NCBI GenBank assembly: GCA_964535015.1
Contig: CAZHRU010000024.1
Coordinates: 1 to 32,567 of the forward strand
From: CAZDUS01 sp964535015
Lineage (GTDB): Bacteria > Verrucomicrobiota > Kiritimatiellia > CAIKKV01 > CAITUY01
Length of the DNA stretch: 32,567 nucleotides
Direction: 5' to 3'
Made by a program: the position numbers and the translations under genes. The notes beneath the pieces are model-generated. The model ran no database searches and was not told the origin of the DNA. It saw only the letters and a list, made by a program, of their open reading frames with translations. Numbering within the stretch: the stretch's first letter is position 1; every line of letters starts with the position of its first letter. Positions 11,201-20,200 of this stretch are shown here, in pieces.

Positions 11201-14200
11201 CGGCGTGGTGAACTTGATCACCGGGTAGTTGTTCTCCAGGCGCAAGGCGAAGTTGGTTCGGCCACCGCTGACCGTACGCAACAGCAGCGACCCGGTCTCC
11301 GAATCCGTCATCGGCTTCACCCAGGTCTCGAGCGTCCAACTCCGGAGATCAAACCGGTCGGGATCATTGGCCGTCTTGCGGGCGGGCACAACCAGCGCCG
11401 TGCCGTCGAGTACCATGCTCTTCGGCAGCAACGGACTCCGCGAATCCAGCGGACTCGTTATGCGACTGCCATCCGGCTTGATGACGGCACGGTCAACCTC
11501 AACCCCATCGGAGATGTTGTCATCGTCCGTATCCGGATTGGCCGGGTTGGTTCCGTAAATATGGATCTCGGCGCCATTGCTAAGTCCGTCGCCGTCGGAA
11601 TCCTCATCCATGTCAGGAATCCCGTCGCTGTCGCTGTCAGGATCAAACGGATCCGTCCCCGAGAGATACTCCTCGTAATTGGTGAGGCCATCGTCATCCG
11701 GGTCGCCAAAGGCGCCATTGTCGCCTGTCGCGTCATAGGGATCAAGTCCAACGCCGATTTCCCACCAGTCGGGCATCCCGTCGCCGTCGGAGTCCTTATC
11801 CAGCAGCGGCGTGGTCTCGGTGTAGAATACCGCGCCATCCAACACGGCGGCATGCGACCATCCGGTCAACCAGTCCTGCTTGTACGTGAAGTCCTGGGCG
11901 GTGCGGCCCCCATCGTCAAACCTGAACTCAGCCAGCGTCTGGGGATCACCGTACAAGGCCTGAATCCCGGCAATATCATCCTTGGCCAGTACGGCCGGCG
12001 TAGTACCACTGTAGAATGGATACATCACCGCCGCCGTGTCATCAGAGTGACCCAACCCGAGGCAATGCCCAATCTCATGCAACGCCACATATTCGATGTC
12101 AATGCCGCCCGCCGGTCCAATGCTCCATTGTTCGGCTTCATCAAAGTGCAGATCGCCCGCACCGGGTTCCGGATTGACATCGTTCGGGAAGAATCCATGC
12201 GCCAACACGCCGCCGGGACCATCAAAATCAGCGCCGTCCCCGTGTGCCCCGCTATACCAGGCAATATCAAGGGATTGCGCCAATCCCGGAACGGTCGTTT
12301 CCGTAAACGTCAGCGCCGCCACCGCCGCAAATTTGTCCATCTGATCGCGACACGCCTTCCGGGCCAAATCAGGCGCCATCTTCGCGGTGTCGTTAAGGAA
12401 CGTGTACTTCAGATCGGCCGAGCCACGACCCGGTCCGTCCCATCCCTCACCCACCAGGACAAACGGTTCCACCACCAAACCGCCCTTGATGTCATCGCCA
12501 AGGTAATGAACATCCGCCCCCGCCGTCAGGAACGAGGCCGCCGGCGAGAACCACGACACGGAATCATTGGCCGCCAACGCCGACAACTGGCTGTCATTCA
12601 CCGTCGCCACCAGATAGTTTCCGCCCAGGTAACGATCCTGGTGCACCGTCCCGCCCGTCGCCTTGACCGCCTGAACGGCCGCCGCTTGCGCGGTATCACC
12701 GAAGAACTTCACCAACACCTGTCGGCTCCCGTGCGACCCGTCCACGGCCAATTGCTGCGCAATCTTGTCGCCCGGCTGCAACACAGTCGCCCACCGCACG
12801 ACACTCCCCAACGCCGCAAGATCCGCCTTGCTGGCCGTCACCATCCGCGCCGCAGGGGCAACGTAACTCACCGGTTTGACGCCCGCGATCTGCATCGCCG
12901 CCGTATTCGCCGCCGTCGCTTTCGAACTGAACATGACCAGCGCGTGGACTGTCTGGGTGTCCGGCAACGCCGTCAGATCGCTCCGCAACCGACTCGTCGC
13001 CGTGATGGTCCGGTTCTTCAGGGCAATGCTCGACAGGGACGAGGTTCCCGGCACCGCCTCGGCGGCATTGTACCGGTCCGCAATATCCTCGGCAGACTGC
13101 GCCCGCTTCCAAATCCGGACTTCGTCCAGTAATCCCTCGAATCCGTTGACAATCGGCCCCTCGGAACGCGAAGCGCCAATCGTCACCTCATCATCAAGAT
13201 GCGTCGTGTTATAACCGTACACGGTCGGCGGAACGAGCGTGGCATCCGTCCGGTGCGCGGCCAATAGTCCATTGACGTAGATCGAGAGGGTGAAGGTGTT
13301 GCCATCATACACACCCGCCAGATGCGTCCAGAGGCCGGTGCTGACAATCAACGTCTGTCCTGGCGCCACCGTATTGTTGGAGGCCAACCCATCCACACGG
13401 ACGTCATTCTCATAGAAATTCGTCGTGACGGAGTATCTGACATAGGCCCGCAGTTGTCCCGCTGGCGCGCCATTCGTCGTGAGACCCAATTCATAGTTGA
13501 TGCCGCTCTCCCCGGGCATCAACCCCTGGACATAACGACTGACCACCACGCCGCCATCGCAGTTGGTGGCGGGATTCACCCAACTCTCCACCGTCCAGTC
13601 CTTGCACATCAACTTGTCGCTGGGCGGAACCAGCAGGCGCGCATTACCGTCAAACAACATGCTGCGGGGAATGAGGGGTTGCAGCGGATTGAGGGGATCC
13701 GTCTGCGCCGTGGGCCGCCGACTCGTCAGCGGACGTGTTGCATCATAGACCCAGTCAGTGGCGCCGGTGACCTCTTCCCAATCCGACACACCATCATCAT
13801 CCGTATCCTTATCATTGGCCAGGGTCAGGAGGCGTAACTCATCGCGGTTCGAGAGCCCGTCCCCATCCGCGTCCTCATCCATATCCCAGGTGCCGTCCCC
13901 GTCGGAGTCCACACTCCAAGGATCGGATCCGCACTGGTACTCATACCAGTTGCTCACCCCATCGTTGTCCGGATCGCCATCGGCCCCATCCGAACCGGTG
14001 GGGTCAAGCGGATCCAACCCATGCGCCACTTCCCAATCATCCGGCAGTCCATCGCCGTCGGTATCAACAGGCATCAACGCTGTCACGCCAGGATTGTTCC
14101 ACATCACAATATCCTGATCCGCCACCGCCCAACGCAACGGCAACAGATCGCCCGGCGCCGAAAAACTTCCATTTCCCTTGGGATGATACTGGTTCACTAC

Positions 14201-17200
14201 ATTCCCTGCGGTCACGTAGACAAAGGTGTAGGGATTGGCCGGATTGGGATACGAATTCGCAGGCGTTGACACAATGGTGGTGTCGAGTGGAGGATTGAAC
14301 GGTAAATGTTCAGACAGGTTCGCCATCCACGGCACATAACGGTAGTCAGCATAAATACGTGACACATCCGGCGCAAAACGCCACCAGTTGATCCCGATAT
14401 ACCCCGGCATGAATCCGGTCAAGACCGGCAAACCGGCCGGTGCCACGTCATCACGATCCGGGTCCGGCAGATCGTCGAAACTGTAGGCCCACATCAGGGC
14501 GTTGGTAAAGGGCACCGTCGTGTTGTATTGCTGCACCGACGCATCCGTCCACCGCTGCTTCATCCTCTGCTGGATCACACTCTGCGGCGTGGAACCGGAG
14601 AATACATGCACCTCATCCACCCACCCCTTGTAGTAGTGATCCAACACTGGATCCTGCCGGAATACATTAAATCCCGCCCACAGACCGGCATTGGCAGTCA
14701 CATTGAACTGAACGCCATCCACCCAGCCGGGGGGATTGCTGTCACGGGCGCCAACAACAATCGGCGCCGGCGAAAACGACGAGTTGTTGATCACAGCGGG
14801 ATTGTTGGGGTCGCCGCCAAACCACATGTTGAAGGGAATTTCCGCACTGGCCTTCATTCCCGCCATGTGCCCGTTTACATAGAGGAAGAGTTTCTTCTGC
14901 GCGGCATCATACACGCCCGCCAGATGCGTCCACTGGTCGGCCGGAACTGCGCCCGCAATATCCGTCCTGACTTCATTGTAGATCGGATCGAAACCGGTCC
15001 CGTGATACCCGATGAACGGACGCCCGTCGGCGCTGATACCCAACCGGAAATTCACACGGATACTGGTCGGATAACCCAACGGAGTACCGATCCTCACCAA
15101 CTGGGGCCGCTCAACAATAACCTGTTCGACACCGGACCCCGGATTCTGTGGCCGCACCCATGCCTCAACAGTGAACTCCTTCATCTGTTGCCACGCATTA
15201 ACCGTTGTCGGACCATAGGTCCGGGCCGCCGCCTGACCGTTCAGATACAGTGTCCGTTGCTTGATGGGATCACTTGCCGACAGTGGATCGGTGGAACCGG
15301 GACTGGCGGGGGTATCCACCAGTTCAGCACGGTCGCCATAGTTGTCGTTATCCGTGTCAAACCCTTCCTGGGTTTCAAAGCTATACATGTAGTCCGGCCC
15401 AATGGCGGGAAACGCTGGCGGAGTCGCCAATACAAGTCCGTCCCAGAAAAACCAGTTCAGAATACTGAACTCGAACCCCGGCGAGTAATAAAGATCGGTC
15501 CAACTCTGCTGATCGCTCCAGTCACTCAACCAGTAAGGCGACGGATCGGTATGGTAATAGGGCGGCAGCGAGGACCCGGGTTGCACGGATTCGTAAATAT
15601 TCGGCAATCCATCCTGATCCCAATCCACAAAACCCTCACCATTGAGCCATGGCGCCGTGATGATACTGTCTCCAAGATGTGCCCAAGGAACCATCCCGCC
15701 CGTGATCTTATTGATCACGAGATCGAGCGAGTCGCCACGAACCGGATCAAGCATGTGGAAGGTTTCCCAGTAGTCATCCATGCCGTCCAAGTCCGAGTCG
15801 TTGCTACACGGATCGGTCGAGGAAAACAACCATGGAAGTAGAGGCGGTTCCGCCGCCGTAATAAAGTTGAACGGTTTCTCGAAGAGAGGATCGTTCCAGA
15901 AATGCGAGTCCCAATAGCGCGGACGGCGGCCGCCGGGTCCGGTCATGGCATCGCCATTGGCCCTGATCGGCGTTGCCGAAAGCAAATCATTAAAGAAATT
16001 AAACGGATCATATCCCCATAACCCGTTCCCGTAGGTCCATGCCACGGTGCCATTGTTGTAGAACGGTTGCCAGTGATACGTGGCACCCGTCAAGTATTCC
16101 TGATAGTTCAACAACCCATCGCCATCGTAGTCTAACTGGGCATCAGGAGCCGACCCATCCATGCCGCCCGCCCATACCCCATTAGCCCCCAGCGCCCCTG
16201 GATAGGAGGCTTCCCAGTAGTCAGGCAACCCGTCCATATCCGTATCGCAGGCCGTTGGCGTCAGACCGCCACCCGGCAGGAATACCCCCAACTCTTCCAC
16301 TACCCCGGCATTGGCGACCGTAATCATTGTCGCCACACCACTACCACCACTGTAATTGAAGGCCGTCATTTCCCCGCCATCGTCTATTTGATCATCATCC
16401 GTGTCATTATCAAAAGGATCCGTGGGTCGGGTCTTGTTTGGCCAACCCGCCACAAACTCCACCCGCTGCTGGATCATCGCCACTTCAGACGGCGCCAGAT
16501 CCCCCGTGACATTCAATGTTCCATTCGAATCAATCACCCAGGACGTCTCCGCCCGGAGCGTATCCAGACACATAAACTCCTGCCACTGCAGTAACCCATC
16601 TTCGTCACCATCCGGTGTGGCATCTTGCGGGTCGATGGGGTTAAGACCGACATAATGTTCCCACCCGTCCCAGATTCCATCGCGATCCGTATCACGCAGG
16701 CGGGGATTGGTCGAATGGTCATCCGGATCGAAAGGCCGCACTGCGGCACGCGCACGCCCCCCCAACATTTCCAAGCCGTTCCGGTAGGCTTCGCTCTGCG
16801 CGATCCCAGGCGGGTTCAGCGGCTGCACCTGCGGATCCAACCATCCTGCATTCGGATTGAAGTTCTTGTAGGTGTTGCCGTTCGGCGGATAGGGATCGTT
16901 GTCCGGGTACGGCCAGTCATAGTTGTAAACATCGTTGTCAAAGATAGTGACCGTCTCGGACAACTCGAGGACAGCATGCCCATCCAGATCCGGATTCAAC
17001 TGCGCGTCGGTCAAGGTGCCGCCGAACGATATCCGCAACCAAGGATCGTATCCAAATTTGACTTCCCATCCATCCGGCAACCCGTCATTGTCGGCATCCC
17101 ACAGGAACGGATGCGTACAACGCGGAGCGGAAGGCGATCCCCCGATGATCATATTCGTCACGCTTCCATTGACAAAACTAGGACGGTTGGTGCTCGAGGC

Positions 17201-20200
17201 GCCGTACTCGTCCTGATCACACCACCAGTTGCCAACGCCACCCCGGTCAAGATAAACCAAATCATAGTCCGGGAATCCGAGTCCCGGCGGCGGCTCATGT
17301 AGTTTGCCCGGATTGAAAGGCCGACCGGCCGTTACCGGTGAGGAACCATAGTTCGCCATGAACTCAAAGGTCGCATCCCCATACCCGGTCCACACGGAGA
17401 ATTTGTCGTCTTCGATGCAGACAAAGATGACATCGCTAATACCATCGCCAGTGACGTCTCCGATCACCGACCATACCGGCCTCATCTGCAGATCAATGGC
17501 GCCGGCGGGAACGATGGTTCCATCCGGAATGCCCCGATACACACGACCCGTCTTGTTGGAATAGGACGACGCCACGAGGTCCGGCGTCGTCCCTTCATCA
17601 AGTCTGCCCGCCGCCAGATGCACCGGATACCCGTTTTCACCCGCCAGGCCTTCGCTGCGCGGAGCAAAACTCCCGGCGCCATTGTTCTGATAGACCTTGA
17701 CCTTCGCATCGCCGGTAATCGAGACCACGAAATCATTCGTGTTGTCCACATTGAAATCGCTGATCAAGATTGATGACGGACTGGATCCGACTCCAGTCGT
17801 CGCCACAACCGAAAGGATCGCATTGGTGCTGTTTCGAAGCGTAATGACATTCGTCACCCCATCGGCAACCAACAGATCATGGTAGATTTTCGCCGGATTA
17901 TTGGTGATCCCACGGAAAATCGGGCCCGCCGCCAGCGAGGACGGCGCCCCGCCAACATAAATATTGGTCATCTGACTGAATAAACCCGCGCCACTGTTGG
18001 TCATGATGGTGACCGTACCGTCGCCCGCGTTCGCCACTGCAATGTCCTGGGCGGTATCACCGTTAAACTCACCCACCGCCACGAAGGACGGTTCACTCCC
18101 GACGGGATACTGCGTCACGGTAAACGGCACCGCATTGGAGGGCGCCCAGAGCAGGACACTGATCGTGTTGTCACCCTGGTTGGCCGTCACAATGTCATTG
18201 GACGTTCCCGCGTCAAACCGGCCCAGCGCCATCGCGACAGGGTTGGTCCCCACCGGCACCGTACTGGTGGGCGAGAAATACCCGCCGCCCAAGTTCACGA
18301 AGAAATTGACCTCATTGTAGTTGAAGGTGGAAACCGCCAAGCAGTTGAGGTTCGTGAACCAAGGCGCCAGTAACGCGGCGGTCGGACGCTCCGGCAGACT
18401 GCGGGAACGGACGGGAATCCGATGCCCAAGGGGATCGCGGGCCGAGTCACCGCCATTAATCCCCTGCCACACGTCCCAACTGTATTCAAACCCATCGTCA
18501 AACCCATCACCCGTTCCGGCATTCTCAGAGTCAGTCGAATCCGAAGCGCTCTGATCCGCGCCATCGTCCGTATCAATCGCAAACGACGGATCCAACTCGG
18601 TATCGTACTTGTTCCGGTACCGGAACACAGGCTTTGTGATGCCAAATGCACTCATATCCACCGACGGTACCCAGACGCCCGCCGGCTTGCCATCCGGCCC
18701 GATATATTCCTCCGCTGTCGTAAGGGCCAGTGATGTCCGGTAACCCGTGCGGGTATTCCAGTGGAAATCGCCATCCGGATTGCCATCCGGCCCATTCGCA
18801 CCGTTGGCGAGAACCGGCGCCAGATAGTTCATTTGTGAACCTGAAACCGTGTTGGTGCTGCCAGGCATGCGGATCTTGTAGAATTCATACCCGTCATCCA
18901 ATCCGTCGGAATCGCTGTCCGCGTGAATCGGACTGCACTCCGCATAACCCGCGACGTTGGTATTCATGAGATACGAAATCTCATATTCCTGCAAGTTGGC
19001 AACGCCATCGTTGTCCGGGTCGCCATAGGGACCGTTCAACCCGTCGGCGCTGTAGGGATCCAGACCAAATCGCGCCTCCCAGTCATCCGGCAACCCATCC
19101 CGATCCGTATCCAGCGCCTGTAGACCAAATACCGCGTTTACCGTGCGCGGGCCGTTCATGACAACGATATTGGTCGGCGCAAGTCCTGAAATGTCCCCGC
19201 CCCACCCGAGAAAGAACTCGGAACCAAGTGGCATCGCCTTCAGAGACACCACGGTACCCGCCGGATACCAGTAACCCACAACCGGAGTCCCTTCGGGTGT
19301 ACCGCCCGGCGTACGCGCCACGGAGCCATTGCCATCAATCTCCACACGCAACAGGTATTCCGAACGCCATAACCAATCCAGGGTGCTGTTGGCCGCCATC
19401 GTGAACGACGGCGTCGGACTGCCAGACCCCGTCGGAGCACTACCGGTACCCGCATACCCAACCACATAGGCCTTTTCATCGGTCGTCACCGTCCACGGCG
19501 ACGTGACACGGGCGCTAAGCGTTGCGCCACTGACAATGTTGGTCGTTCCGGCGCCTGGCACCGGTCCGCCCACCGGAAAACCACTGCTATTGGTACTGGT
19601 TATCGCCAACGAGTAACTGCCGGCTTGAATCTGCCACAACCAGGTCAATGTCGAATTCGTCGTCATCTGGAATGTCACCGAAGGCGTACCGCCCTGTGCC
19701 GGCGCACTTCCTGTCCCGACAAACCCAGTACAAATCGCCATCGAACCTCCGCCAATCGCGTAGGGTGTCGTCACCGAGGCGGCAACGATTGCCCCATTCG
19801 ACCAGGCCGAAACACCAATTGCCGGCGACATCGGCGCACCCCAGTTGTTGGTGGAAACAACCGTCAGAGTCGTATCCTGCACTTTGAAACGGGCGGTCAA
19901 TGTCACATTGGTCGACCCGGACTCACACTGCACAAAGGTGTTGGCAGCGTTCGATCCGGAGTCAAAATACATCGTGGACGCCGAATCCACCTGCCAGCGG
20001 TCGAAGGCAAAACCGGGATTCGCCACGGCGACAAGTTCAACCTCGAGCGGCACCGATATCCATACCCCGGCAGGCATGCGCGGCGGAACATTCGTGGGTT
20101 GCGTGATCGAACCGCGGTTCGTCTCAGTGTTCTGCACATTCAGTCGCAATTGAAACGGAACCTGCGCCTGGATCGTGGCGGCGCATGCACCCCACAACAA

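Noticed and set aside
14528..15841. 437-codon open frame on the plus strand
   Set aside because: It is antisense to the first LamG domain of the giant protein and shows no family features; treated as a shadow.
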